NCBI GenBank assembly: GCA_907163375.1
Contig: CAJQUW010007240.1
Coordinates: forward strand, 558,001 to 622,000
Reading direction: 5' to 3'
Length of the DNA: 64,000 nucleotides
DNA from: Prostheceraeus crozeri
Lineage: Eukaryota; Platyhelminthes; Polycladida; Euryleptidae
Positions 17,536 to 28,687 of this stretch are shown piece after piece. The stretch's first letter is position 1; each line of letters begins with the position of its first letter. The translations under genes were made by a program, and so were the position numbers. The notes below the pieces were generated by a model. That model had not been told where the DNA came from, searched no databases, and saw only the letters and a program-made list of their open reading frames with translations.

Positions 17536-20500
17536 TCAGACATCGCCGGACGGAGGAGGAGAAAGTTTCTGTCTCTTGGGTGGAGGTAGATGAGTGTCTG
17601 GATGGCCGTACGGTAATGAGTGATTAGGACTCATCCAGCATCGCTTGTCTTCCCAAGCTGAGAGACCTCGTTTCCTAAACTTTAAAATGGTCATTTCTAC
17701 TTTTTTAATTTTAAGTGAATCTAAGGCATCTTGATAGTCCCTATGTGTCATTTTTCTAACGATTGACTTCGAGATGCCTTTCGCCCGTTTTATAGAAAGC
17801 TCTGAGGATTTTAGCTTCATGGAGTACATCTTGGGGCGAAGCAAGATCATCTCCTCTATCTGTTTGCCGGCACACTCATCTTTGAAGCAGCCAAGCTTCG
17901 CTTTATTTGAGGTAGAGTAAAGCGGATGGTCAGTGGGATAGTTGGAACTATCAATCTTGGGTGCTAAATATTTTAAAATGTCTTCCTGCTTGACTTGGCT
18001 AGTGGTTGTCAAAGCTAGGAAGAAGCTGTCTGCATCACCTCCTACTAATTCCACACGTTGGAGAAGTGGACATGTTTTAAAAGTGTGGTAAAATAACTTA
18101 TACATTTCTAACTTGGAGTGATCCAAGACAGCTTGACCGACATAAATGGGCTTGCAAAGTTCTACTTTAGATTTTAACATTTTAAAACCAGTGATGTCTT
18201 CGGAAATGACATCATGGTGGCAAAACAACGGCGAGCGACATAACTTGATACTCGTTTCCGGATCAGTTACGATGCGATAGTCCATGCGCTTTCTTACATC
18301 CTCCATGGTTTTACCAAAGAGGGCATTATTCTAATATTTAAGGAAGTCCTTTTCGAAAGGATTCTTGGATTCAGTCCGTTTCTTACTATTAAATTCTATA
18401 TACGGTTTTAGAAAGGGCTTCTGCTTAAACTGGATAGCGCGATGGACTTTATCAAGTTGCATCCCCATACCTAGATAGAATTTGAGGATGGAATAGTGCA
18501 CGATGTAATGCTGCTTGTTCAATTGGGTGAGCAACAACTTCCTAGTGGGTTTATATTTTAAGTCATTTTCCGCCTCATACTGCTTATTGTGTTCTTCCAT
18601 AAAGGGAGAGAACATATCTGGACTGACTATGCCAGATTCGGGTGCGAGAGGAAAATCAACTGTTCTATTCTTAATACATTCTGGATAGATGAGGTCGACT
18701 TCAAATAAATAACCTATGTCGGCCTCATCTCCCAGTGCCATGATGTGTGCTGGATTGGAGAAGTATTCAATGTCATGGGGCTCTACCCATTGGAAGTCAG
18801 ACTGTGGAAAAACCTTGGATAATGCACTCCCATATAAATTATTTTGGTTTATGTACATTAAATGCGTGGTCGATCCTATGTCTTGGGTGCTGTTGACAAC
18901 ATGTTTGTTAACAAATGTTAAGCCACCCCTAATACCACGTTCAAATATCGTATACATTTCTGCATCTTGCAGTAAATGAATGCTCTCTTTCGTCATCTTG
19001 AAGGCTGACTGATAGGACAGACCCGGCAGACTAACAAAATGAATGGGGTCTAAGGCGTCCTGTTCTAATGTGACTTTCCTAAAAGTCTCAAACACGTCAG
19101 CCAACAGATAGACGTCTAATTTTAAGTAGGCAAGCATGTAGTCACCAAACGTGCAACACCTACATTCTAACCATGCTTGCTCTGCATGCCTATAATCATC
19201 CAGAGAACAGTCCTCACCCGTCAAATCATTTTTAAACTTATCAATGGACGGAAAGGATGTCTCCTTCAATGTATCCATTGAACTAAAATAACTATAAGGA
19301 AACACCCCTTTCCGTCGTATCAGACTGTCACTTATGTTGGGATAGTCTTTCTTTAAATGTTGAGTGAGGGGAAGTGCTTCTAAATTATTAGCCAACGCTG
19401 CTAAGGAAGAAGACATAAATTGACAACTATCTAGAAACTTTGTCATAGAAGACAGGCTTCCCCTCCTTCGTCTTATCTACTTGTACTTTGGCAGTGATGC
19501 ACAATCAATAAATTTTTCCTTACTTTGTGCAATCACTTTGGATGACCAGGATTTCATTTTACCGAATCCATGGCGAATGATGATGTGAGCATCATAACAT
19601 TTAAAGTTATGAAAGATGACGGGGAGCGTTCGCCGTTTGAGCCTAAGTCTCATATTGCATTTACTGCATAAGGCAGACCTAAATTTACCACTGAGATGGC
19701 AATGGTCCCTCACTTTCTTATGTTGCTGATCATCAAAGGATGAACAGCAGCGGGGACATTCAGTGGTCCTATCAAACTTGCGTTTATCGGCTTCTGTGAA
19801 GTACATGGGTTTCCTAGTCAGCTCCGTTTCATACCGTTGATGAAAACGGGCTTTCCTATCTAAAAAGTTGAGGAAGTTTTCAACGCACTCCCCGCCTTGC
19901 CACGCATGCATTTTATTTTGGTTCCTATGACATGGATGCCAAACTTCATAACAGGCAATGTCTTCTGGCTCATGACTTTGGTCTTCTTGTTCAATGCAAC
20001 ATTCAATGTCCGCATAGATGGTACATATGGGACTGAGCTCATTGCCGTTTTCCTCATACCTATAAAATTTATCTTTGGGAATGACTTCCATTTGAAGTTT
20101 ACCCCGAGAGCACCACTCATAATGCTGTTCAAAAAATGGTTTTGACCTAAAGCGCCGTGTGCAGCGATCACGGTAGTACAAATTGTTCCCATATGCAGTT
20201 TGATGATGGTATAACTTTGAAATTTTAGGAATGCCACAATAATGCCATTCTGGGTGGTTGTCGCTATAGACTAGGAGGAGATTGACAACCCGGTCGAAGT
20301 TACTTTGGCGATTATTATACCTAACGCCCTTCAGACCTTTTTCCCAGAGATGGATGACAATCTTAATATTGTTGAGTTTTTCAAATTGGGCGATGCCTTT
20401 AAAGTCTAATGTGTTGACATCTAACCCATCAAACTTAAGCTCATCCTCCCATTCACGATAGTGAGTGATTCGTTCACGATGCACCCTTATATCATTGTAG

Positions 20501-21576
20501 TGAAGAATGGAGAGGACGGCATACTTGAAACACTGGGACTGACATTCTACATTGATGACAGCCTTTTTGCTAGCCAGTGCTTTGGGGAGAGTGAAACAAC
20601 CACTCCCTTGTAAATTTTCTAAAAGATTTATTTTGATGTCTACCTTCTCTATCCCATCAAAGACCAGACCGCTGTCTCTTTCATTAAATTTATTTAAATT
20701 GCTGACGAGATAGGTCGCATGTCTCTCTACCCACTCGTTTACATCACCTATGAGATCAGCAGCACAGGAGGCTATCCTAATGGTCACAGTGGACTCTACT
20801 TCTCCCGTGCTACTGTCTACCTTATTGAAACGAGCAGTGAGATAGAACATACCCTTAAGTAAAAATCTATCTAAACTCGCCAACATTTGTTGAATTAAGC
20901 CTATATGATTCATCAAGAAAGGATGAATGTCCTGCACAGCTTCAGAGCTTTCTAACTCATAGTCGCGAACGAGCCTCTCAAGGGAAAACTTGCTCAGCCT
21001 TAGAGTGACGTTGTTGTCAGTGTAAAGCTCAGTGGAATGTGTGTGACAGAGTGTGTGCGAAGAAAGAACAAACTCTGTAGGAAAGGTCTTCTGACACGAA
21101 GAACAGGAAAAGCCGACGTGCGATGAAGGATGCTTGGTACCTGTTGTTGTCGGTGGTTGCCTCACACTGCCACAGGAACCGCCTTCGATGTGGACTCGCA
21201 AGTTGGTGCTGTTGTAGAACGTGTGTCCACAACCTTCACACTTGGGTCGTTGAGGGATCGGTCGGCGTTTTCCTCCTCTGCAGGCACGGCCAGCGGTGTG
21301 ACGTCTCAAACTGTAGGCTGAGGCGAAGACCCTGTCACACCGCTGGCATCGAAAGTCCTCCTCTTCGACTTCCATCTCCCTCTCCTCTCCGACTATCTCC
21401 AACTCCTCCAGCTCCAACAATCTCTCCACCGACTTGACGGAGAGGAGAGGGAGGTCGGCCGCTGCAGGTGGTGGTGATGCCGGGATGATGGGACGGGAGG
21501 GAACGTCGCCGTCCAGGAGGTAGGCCGCCAGATCTGTTGAGAAAAAGAGAAAAGAGATTAGTAACATGATCAACAT
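17536..21576 (-). pseudogene. Protein-primed family B DNA polymerase (pPolB), element B
   Basis: Replicative polymerase of the Polinton. From the N-terminus: acidic segment and C2H2-like fingers (CQRCDRVF, CEGCGHTF, CSSCQKTF), the N-terminal domain (LERLVRDY...FNERDSGLVFDGI), SQCFKYAVLSILHYND, Exo I (TIYADIECC), an HNH-like Cys/His finger (CPRCCSSF...RDHCHLSGKFRSALCSKC), Exo II (FHNFKCYDAH), Exo III (LKLDVYLLADVF), motif A (NQNNLYGSAL), motif B near the mid-C-terminal part and motif C. The gene is broken, about two breaks. Upstream, GT-AG-bounded exons with short introns of roughly 60-90 bp are visible at about 21617-21905 (Pro-rich), 22040-22110 and 22262-22325. Confidence 0.85.
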
Positions 21577-22826
21577 TTCAAGTTTGAAGTCTTAGCCCCC
21601 CTATTTCCCAATCACGATTACTGACCATCTAAGGACTGTAACTCCGGCAGCAAGGATGGACGCGGAGGAGGCAGGAGAGGGACACGAGCCGAGGGTGGAA
21701 GGGTCCTGGGCTTCGGTGTTGGCGGGACGTGATGGCGAGGAGCAGGGACTGGCGCAGGTGCCGGAGCTGGTGGCGGTGGAGGTGGGGCGAGAACGATGCC
21801 AGAGAAAGGGGTCACAGCTTGGGCGGAGGTAGATGGGCGGGAAGGTACGGCCGGAAATTCCTCGCGGTATTTCCGCCTCGCGGCTTCCTCCCACTTCTTC
21901 TTCTTCGCCATATCTGTAGAGAGAAAAGAGAGATTAGATTAGAGGTTGCGGAGATAATAATGATACAGAGTAAGCTATACGGATACAAAAGTGCTAAAAC
22001 ATGACATTCCAACTCTCATAGGTGAGGATACTTACACTTTCCGAGCCGCTCATAGGCTTCCCCGATTGCTCCTTGGGGGACGGGTTCCCCATTACGAATG
22101 CATTCATGTACTGAAAAAGAATGACGGCAAAGATCAGCAGAGGTAAAATTTGGATTCGGTTTAAACATGAACAAAATAAGGGAGGGGCTCTTGATTTTAA
22201 TGAGGATGACTACCCTAATGATGTTAGTAATAGAGTCAACCTTGATACAAATACTTACATTGCTCGATGGTGGCCTTTTCCATCTCGACAGCAATGCGGT
22301 AGTTCTCAATTTTTGTCAATTCCATGGTAGATAGTCGATTGTAGATGATCAATGGTAGACAAGTAAGACTTCAATCACTGAAAAGGAAAGATGAGAATCG
22401 TTTCATTTGCCTAGTCAACGTTTGGGAACAATCATTGAAGTTACATCTAATGAATTACATTTCCCTCTACTCCATATCATAAAGACTAACCTTTGTCGAA
22501 TGGCTAAAGTACTCTGACCTGGCGAGAGAAAGCGTCACGTTGAGTATGAAGTCGAACGCCTAACATGAGCAACGGCTCAGAGGTTTCGGTCTAACAAACG
22601 ACGAACAACCCGTGCAACGCAATCCCTCTACGGCAGTACCCGCCGTCCCGAAGGAACGCTCGAGCAAAGGAGGTATTACAGCGATGATATGTTTTATGAG
22701 CAGAAGTGAATCTCTTGATAGCAAGAGACTATTCAACTTGATAGCAAGTCAAAACAACCTGATAGCAGGAGCTCACCGACACTCACCTTGTGAAAGATAA
22801 ATGTGAAGAGCAGAGCTGGTGCACTA

Positions 22827-22875
22827 CCTTTTATAAGATTTTCCTAAGTGGTGAATGGATCAGACCTCTCGTCCA
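22827..22875 (-). promoter_or_regulatory. TATA and CCAAT promoter of pPolB (B)
   Basis: On the minus strand GATTGG (near 22875) is followed by TTATAAAAGG at 22827-22836. Candidate 5' exons of pPolB begin around 22325, so there may be a leader intron. The interval 22340-22800 holds TGATAGCA motifs but no gene. Confidence 0.55.
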
Positions 22876-22936
22876 ATCACAGACGAGCTAGAGTTCCCGA
22901 TGTGCGTACGCACAAATGTAACGCGTTATTGAAATC

Positions 22937-23428
22937 GTGTTAGGCAAAAAATGTTGTTTAGCAATAGACTCAACCATAGCACCTGAAGTCAATACATTGA
23001 AACATGATGATTGCTCGATTCGTTTTCATCAAGAGAGCTTCGGAGGCTTAATACAAGATTACATCCTTGAGTTTCAAAGGGAGGAGACAGAATTGGAAGC
23101 ATGTTTAGACTATACACGAGAAATATTTACGGAGTTGATATCTTATTTCAAGGACAGTATCATCAAGGCTCACTTAATTGCACATGTCAATTACACTCAT
23201 TTTCCACAAGGTGAAGTAGCGGAAAGTGTTGATTTTCAATTTCGTTCCTATGGACAAGAATATGTTACTGATGCCTCTGAGTTTTATACACGACATCTGC
23301 GGAAGATTATTTCTCGTATGGTCAACTTTCATGGTTACGGCGATCATTTGCTTCTGAATAAAATAAAGCATATTGTCATTGCTATTAGTAAAGTGGGTTT
23401 CAATGATGTTAAATCAAAGACCAAATAA
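22937..23428 (+). CDS. Stand-alone pPolB N-terminal-domain-like protein (B copy 3)
   Basis: 163 codons; no good ATG near the start, so the 5' end is uncertain (a possible acceptor lies just upstream). The pattern is strong: CSIRFHQESFGGLIQDYI, IIKAHLIAHVNYTHF, VDFQFRSYGQEYV, FYTRHLRKIISRMVNFHGYGDHLLLNKIKHIVIAI. It is closest to the element C copy at 38962. AATAAA overlaps the stop region (23425). It is divergent to pPolB (-), sharing the space between them. Confidence 0.6.
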   Translation: MLGKKCCLAIDSTIAPEVNTLKHDDCSIRFHQESFGGLIQDYILEFQREETELEACLDYTREIFTELISYFKDSIIKAHLIAHVNYTHFPQGEVAESVDFQFRSYGQEYVTDASEFYTRHLRKIISRMVNFHGYGDHLLLNKIKHIVIAISKVGFNDVKSKTK

Positions 23429-23799
23429 AGTATTTTTTCATGACACTTGTGTTGTGCTAAACGTTCTAATGCTGTGGTGTACACTGTTTTCATATAACAT
23501 TCCAAACTCTCATTGCAGTAGAAAACTGCTTTTAGTAAACCTGATGAAGCGAATCTAACAGCCATGAAATTTTCTAATAGGGAAACATTTGGCAACTGTC
23601 TCCCATAAAACTTTCTAACACTGTGAAAGTAAGTTACAAGACAATCTACACTGTGCAGTAAAACCTTCTAAAACTTTCTAGTGCTGTGATGAGTTCGGTC
23701 AGTCATACAACGTCAATGATCAAACTTTATTTTCACAAACACGCGTCGCGGTAATATTATTTGACTACACTAACACTTACATTTCATGACATGTGTGTT

Positions 23800-24140
23800 T
23801 CATAAAACATCAACCTGTGTAGCATTAAAACTTTTACAAATCATGATACACTTTCTGATGACACTCACGAATAAAGTTCGATGATCAAACTTTTCTAACT
23901 ATACATCAACCTGTGCTGCAGTAAAACCTTTGTACAACATGATACACTTGCTGACGACACTTACGAATACAACGTTGATGATCAAACTTTTCTAACTATA
24001 CATCAACCTGTGCTGCAGTAAAACCTTTGTACAACATGATACACTTGCTGACGACACTTACGAATACAACGTTGATGATCAAACTTTTCTAACTATACAT
24101 CAACCTGTGCTGCAGTAAAACCTTTGTACGACACTGACAA
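23800..24140. repeat. 97-bp tandem repeat, about three units
   Basis: Unit anchor ATACATCAACCTGTGCTGCAG at 23901, 23998 and 24095. Units contain GACGACACTTACGAATAC and TTGATGATCAAAC. It is downstream of the zinc/coiled-coil gene (-). 23430-23800 holds diverged relatives of the same motif (AAAACCTTCTAA, CATCAACCTGTG) and no gene. Confidence 0.85.
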
Positions 24141-24296
24141 GAGCCTGTTCACTAGCAAAGAGAGAAGTCTGTGATGTGTTGCGTATGGCGCATGAATGTC
24201 CTCCCTTCATTCCATTCACCGTTTTTCTTCCCCTCTGCATTCCATATCCGTAGATATGTGGCGGGCTTGGGACCGCTTTAGCTGCATTAGAAGGTT

Positions 24297-24312
24297 GGCC
24301 CTTAAAAGAGCC
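24297..24312 (-). terminator. Histone-type 3' stem-loop, zinc/coiled-coil gene B
   Basis: Minus strand GGCTCTTTTAAGGGCC, a perfect match to the histone consensus and identical to the hairpin of copy A. It is preceded by GACCCATG. It sits about 45-50 nt after the acceptor of a predicted short 3' intron, in what would be a very short terminal exon. Confidence 0.75.
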
Positions 24313-24358
24313 CATGGGTCTTTCTCCGTCCACCGACACTCTCACTTCTGCAAAAACT

Positions 24359-25444
24359 CTAAAAGAAAAGGAATAGGAGATTAGAGGCGGCAAGGAAATG
24401 ATCATGTTGAAGTAACTTACTCGGCTTTTTCTTTACAACTTTTCGGACGATAAAGTCTTCCAAATCGCCACTCATTTTAATGGATAGGTGGAGACATCGC
24501 ACACCTTCGCCTTCATAACATGTCTGTGTCGAATTGGGGTCGTCTGTGAGGGTCGGCACATCGCAGATGTTGTTTTCAAAGAGGGGAAGTTGGACCTCAT
24601 ACACTCTCTTCCTCTTCACTCTTCTCTCAACCTCTCGCAACTTTTCCACTTCATTCCCCAACCGCCTGTTGATCACCTTCGTCTCTTCCACTTCCTTCAC
24701 CACACCTCGCATCCACTCCACCTCATTCTTCTCACACAGCAACTCCGACTCTAAGCCCTCAAGCGCCTTCACTCGCTTCATCATACCACTCCTTTCCTTC
24801 AACCACGCCTGCTCCTTCACTCGCATCTCCTCCAACTGCTCCCTCATCACCTTTATACCCTCAACCTTAGCCTTCAACTCATCATTCTCCTTCAAAACTT
24901 TTCTATTTACACTCTCCATATCCATCATACGATCCTTCAATCTCACAAACGCCTCCGTATCATGCGCCTCTTTCCTAGGCGATGATGTCGCTACAGGCTC
25001 AGCCACCTCACCATCCGACTCATCAGCAAACTCACTCCCAAACAATGAGACCATCAACTTCCTAGTCTCATCACTCGCTCGCTCAATCACTCCTTCTACC
25101 TCTACTTCCTCTTCACTCACCACTACCTCACGATCCTTCGCTACAGCACCCTCAATACTTCTAACTGCTGCATTCAACTCCTCCTTCGCCTTAATTAATT
25201 CATTCATCCACTCACGAAACGACTGCGCTCCAATGTTTCCGGATGGGCAAGATTCATGCGCCTTCCGGAAACCCTCAACATCATCCTCATCACACACCAC
25301 CCTATGATGAACACAGACCTTAAAAACATGCACTCTCTCATGTTGATCCAGCGTCCCCTCTTTAATATGCTTACGGTATTCGCTGCCCCTTGCTAATCTA
25401 CCACAGGAGCATTGAGTAACGATAAAGCGCGGAGTTTTAGTCAT
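24359..25444 (-). CDS. Zinc/coiled-coil protein, copy B (unknown family)
   Basis: 361 codons from the ATG at 25444. The N-terminal metal-binding cluster is CSCGRLARGSEYRKHI, H, CVHHRVVC, H, C within the first 70 residues. A Glu/Val-rich acidic middle ends in SSPRKEAHDTEAFVRLKDRMM, shared with copy A, and is followed by a coiled coil of about 130 residues. The C-terminal domain is VYEVQLPLFENNICDVPT, CYEGEGVRCLHLSI and FIVRKVVKKKP. After KKKP comes a donor (A|GTAAGT, intron from about 24421) and an acceptor near 24362, so the last residues of the open frame are probably intron. A cytoplasmic or nuclear scaffold role is only a guess. Confidence 0.75.
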   Translation of the reverse strand: MTKTPRFIVTQCSCGRLARGSEYRKHIKEGTLDQHERVHVFKVCVHHRVVCDEDDVEGFRKAHESCPSGNIGAQSFREWMNELIKAKEELNAAVRSIEGAVAKDREVVVSEEEVEVEGVIERASDETRKLMVSLFGSEFADESDGEVAEPVATSSPRKEAHDTEAFVRLKDRMMDMESVNRKVLKENDELKAKVEGIKVMREQLEEMRVKEQAWLKERSGMMKRVKALEGLESELLCEKNEVEWMRGVVKEVEETKVINRRLGNEVEKLREVERRVKRKRVYEVQLPLFENNICDVPTLTDDPNSTQTCYEGEGVRCLHLSIKMSGDLEDFIVRKVVKKKPSKLLQHDHFLAASNLLFLFF

Positions 25445-25637
25445 GATAATTCTGTAAAGATAGAGTAAAATTTGATAGCAAGTGTTTACAGGATACTACT
25501 GGCTGATATGCATTGAAAGACTAAGTCATCAAACATTTGATAGCAAACGTTGGAATAAAATCGTCAACCAAAGTTAAAGAGTATGATTCCTAGCTTTATC
25601 CTAAATCCCAAAGTTTGATAGCAAACCTTGTCAGAGC

Positions 25638-25701
25638 ACTCACCGTTCGTCTTGCAACTTGAAACAGGAGTGAAGACTAGAGAAAAGTCGCGGTTTATAT
25701 A
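25638..25701 (-). promoter_or_regulatory. TATA box and leader-exon donor of the zinc/coiled-coil gene B
   Basis: Minus strand TATATAAA (25694-25701), then a leader exon ending at 25644 before GTGAGT. This matches the layout in copies A and C. The interval 25450-25640 carries two TTTGATAGCAA motifs. Confidence 0.6.
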
Positions 25702-25969
25702 CCCGGCGAGCACAAAGCCATGATTCAGACCTTCCTTATTAGGCCATGCTTTTAACTTGACAACAGCAGTTTTACCATATATGGGCATTTGCAGTCACCG
25801 TGCTTTCTGTTACCAACTCCCAACACAAAGACGGATTCCCCTACGACGCGAAAAGGTTTGACGTCAATGCTTGCAGTAACCGCCCCATTTTTACCAAGTT
25901 ACAATGACAAGCGATAGACGTTGCCAAGCCTGAGTTACTGAGGCTAGACAAAAAAAGGCCTGATAGCAA

Positions 25970-26170
25970 GCCAGCAACCGTTTGGGAGTTAAGCTCTTGA
26001 ATCCGTTACAGGCATTACTCAGAGGGGATCTTATCCCAGCTCCAAGGCCTCGACCCACAAATCCAACCTCGGGCGGACAGAGCGCGCGTCATGTCACTGT
26101 GTTGGTATCCGGGCCCCGATTTTGACATGAAAACCGGTGGAGTTATTTACAAGAGGAAACGACCCAAGTC
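25970..26170. other. Conserved ~200-bp non-coding block (B copy)
   Basis: Counterpart of 4190-4390, differing at about eight positions. In B it lies upstream of the TATA-driven leader exon instead of inside the leader intron, so its position relative to the gene is not conserved even though its sequence is. 26170-26930 continues with sequences related to 4390-4770 of A (AAGTAGTCTATCACTTAGG, GAATCAAGTCAAACGGACTTGTAGAAGC) and ends in a leader-like donor near 26880. Confidence 0.55.
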
Positions 26171-27005
26171 GTTGGTTTGATCAGCTTGATAGCAAGCCGT
26201 AGAGAGCTTGATTCAACAGCGTTTTGCAATGGAGATGTTTAGAGGCCACCCATGACAAGATAGCTAAGACTCAACCGATTGGTGTTCAAAGTGCTACGTT
26301 GAGAACTGTGTCAAATGCCCAACATGAGACATGAGTTGCCCCAGCGGTTTCGGTTTAAACTATGACACACTCCCTTGCCACACTTATCACTACGGCATCG
26401 TCCGCCGTCCCGAAGGAACACCCTGTCAGTGGAATATTACAGCAAAACTCTCCGTGTCTTGCTCGCTTTCAGTGAAAAGCCGCTTAGTCCATGAGAAGAC
26501 AGGCTCAGACATCATTAAAAATGCTTTCATTGACTTCAGCAGGGTCGAAAACCCCAGAAAATCTCCAAAAATAGTGAATTTAAATTTTTCAACTTTTTAT
26601 CACTACTTATGAAATTTTATAAGTAGTCTATCACTTAGGGCAGGTCAATAGCAAACGAACCTTTTTTGAATCAAGTCAAACGGACTTGTAGAAGCAAAGT
26701 TACAAGCCTTTAAAGTTTTGGAGTCTTTTATGGCCTGGAGACGAAGGCCATCTCCTGGCGAACCTCTAAGTCTGACGCCTTAGCTGACTTCAGCAATGAA
26801 ATTTTCTAAGTCGGTTTCTTTCAGAAACCCGGAATTTGGAATGTCCGAAGCTATCATCGTAGCTCAGAGAGACGACCTACCTTTGACAATCGCTCTGGTC
26901 GGGCTCTATCTGAACATTTGTTGGGTTTTCCTTTTACTTTCTACGTGTGATTTAATTTCATTTTACAGTTTTCTCCATTTTCAATTACATCTATTATTTA
27001 TTTTA

Positions 27006-27009
27006 TATA

Positions 27010-27063
<54 letters not shown>
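27006..27063. repeat. (TA)n microsatellite
   Basis: A nearly pure TA run of about 55 bp, resuming as TATATATATATG after 28473. The mariner at 27064-28473 split it. It marks the junction between element B sequence and the transposon cluster. Confidence 0.95.
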
Positions 27064-27066
<3 letters not shown>

Positions 27067-28473
27067 GGTGTCCGTAAATTCGCTTGACTTTTAAATTGAA
27101 TATCTACATGAGAAAGCAATAAACTTTTTTATCACAAGCCATGTTATATTGCGCAACATAAAGGGGAATTTACGAATCTAACAGTAAGAAGCCAATATTT
27201 GATGATTAAAATGTTCAAATCAAGTGTTCGAAATGATTGCCATCGCAATCAATCACTGCAGTCAATCGCCGAATAATATCGAAAACACAGCGGCAAATTC
27301 TTCGCGTGTTACTTCATTGCAGATATCAGTGATCTTCTCACTCAACTAGTCCAGGCTTTGTGGCTTACCATGATGGTATATCTTCGCTTTCATCCATCCC
27401 CAGAACCAAATGTCGAGAGGATTCAAATCAGGTGAACGTGGAGGCCACTCTCGGTCACATCCTCGACTTATCACGCGATCACCAAATGTCTGGACGAGGA
27501 AGTTTCGCACCTTTGTTGCAAAGTGGTGGGGCACCCTCTTGCATAAATATACAGGAGGACAATTTGCGCTTTTGCGCAAGTTGAGGACGCACGTGCTCCT
27601 TAAGCATCTGGAGATAGGAATCAGCTGTCACTGTGTTGGAGAAGAAAAAGGGTCGTAGTCCAAACTTAGCAGAAAATCCCATCCAGACACATAACTTAGG
27701 TGAATGAAGGGATTTTGAGATGCATGTTGATGGCTTAACATCTGACCAGATACGGTAATTGTGCGTGTTAACGATCCCATCGAGTGAAAATGCGCCTCGT
27801 CAGACCAGACAATGTCATCGATTACATTCTGATTGTCGAGAAGCCAACTCGCACTGAACTATCTCTATCCGAGTCTGAAGATCCATTGTTAATAAGATAG
27901 GCAGCGATCGTACCACTTCACATTGAGATTTCGAACATAGCATGAGGAAACACTATGATGCAGACTTAAACTATTGGTTGACACACGCGTCTTTGTCATT
28001 GGTTAGCGAAAACATCACGTCATAGATATGTGATATGGCAATTCTATGCCATGAAAGCTGATTAATTTGACGTTATCAATTGAAGATGATACGATATGAA
28101 TCAATCAATGACTTAGCATGTCGTCATGGCTGGTGATGAAAGCTTCATAGAATTGAATAGGGAAAATTTTGAGCTATGGCCCTAGGTAAGGTTAATTGAC
28201 ATAATTAACAGCACAGCTTTAACATTTACTGAAACTGAAATGAATTCACCGAAGCTTAAGAACTATAATTGCACATACAATATTCATTACAAAAATGACT
28301 ACATGCAGAATGTAAAATTTAAGCAGTTAAATAATCGAATATTCATTTCTTATTGCTAGATTCGTAAATTCCCCTTCATGTTGCGTAATATAGCAGGGCT
28401 TCTGACGTAAACGTTTATTGTTTACTCATGTAGATATTCAATTTAAAAGTCAAGCGACTTTACGGACACCCTG
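27064..28473 (-). mobile_element. Tc1/mariner-superfamily transposon in a TA microsatellite
   Basis: 1,410 bp with TIRs beginning CAGGGTGTCCGTAAA, flanked by TA. The TIRs are long: similarity continues to about 27190 on the left and from about 28345 on the right (GGGGAATTTACGAATCTA in both). The transposase is on the minus strand and degraded. 27700-28340 beyond the recognisable frames appears to be decayed coding DNA and subterminal sequence. Confidence 0.9.
27346..27860 (-). pseudogene. Mariner-type DDE transposase remnant
   Basis: Minus-strand pieces in different frames: VWSDEAHFH (first catalytic Asp), NYRIWSDVKPS, KLCVWMGFSAKFGLRPFFF, then FMQEGAPPL at the second acidic position where QDGAPPH is usual (Asp replaced by Glu), then WPPRSPDLNPLDIWFWGWMK with the third Asp. 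At least one frameshift separates the 27479-27682 and 27346-27579 parts. The N-terminal helix-turn-helix is not clear. Inactive. Confidence 0.8.
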
Positions 28474-28687
28474 TATATATATATGTATATAACAAAATTT
28501 CAGCTAGATCATTTATTGTTGCTACTTAAAGTTTCACGGATGACATGAATGCCACCGATCATCAGACAACATTATATAAAAAGGACGTCAATTTACAAAA
28601 TCATGGTTACACAAAATTTGAATCTTTATCTATAAAGGTCTATGATGTAAGAGAAGACAACAGAAACTTTCGTCGATGTCTGCATTT

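Larger units (their letters stand above)
9215..26930. mobile_element. Polinton-related element B (decayed, no capsid module seen)
   Basis: Begins AGTAGTAA at 9215, like the terminus of C, followed by a repeat-array TIR. It encodes pPolB and the accessory set: pPolB-NTD-like x3, RING, DEDDh-like, two GxGFYSF proteins, PC4-like/TBP-like overlap, zinc/coiled-coil. I find no packaging ATPase, capsid, protease, integrase or pVI-like gene between the TIR and 26930, and no right TIR, so it is right-truncated or a reduced lineage. Coding sequences are far from C (roughly a third to two thirds identical). It is a fossil with several breaks, older than A and C. The right boundary is approximate. Confidence 0.7.

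Noticed and set aside
17271-17543. Minus-strand 90-aa frame with SDFVFSLHISDFVFS
   Set aside because: Produced by the 29-bp tandem repeats; no start context or homologue in element C.
26996-27077. YIYIYIYI frame over the TA microsatellite
   Set aside because: Translation of a simple repeat.
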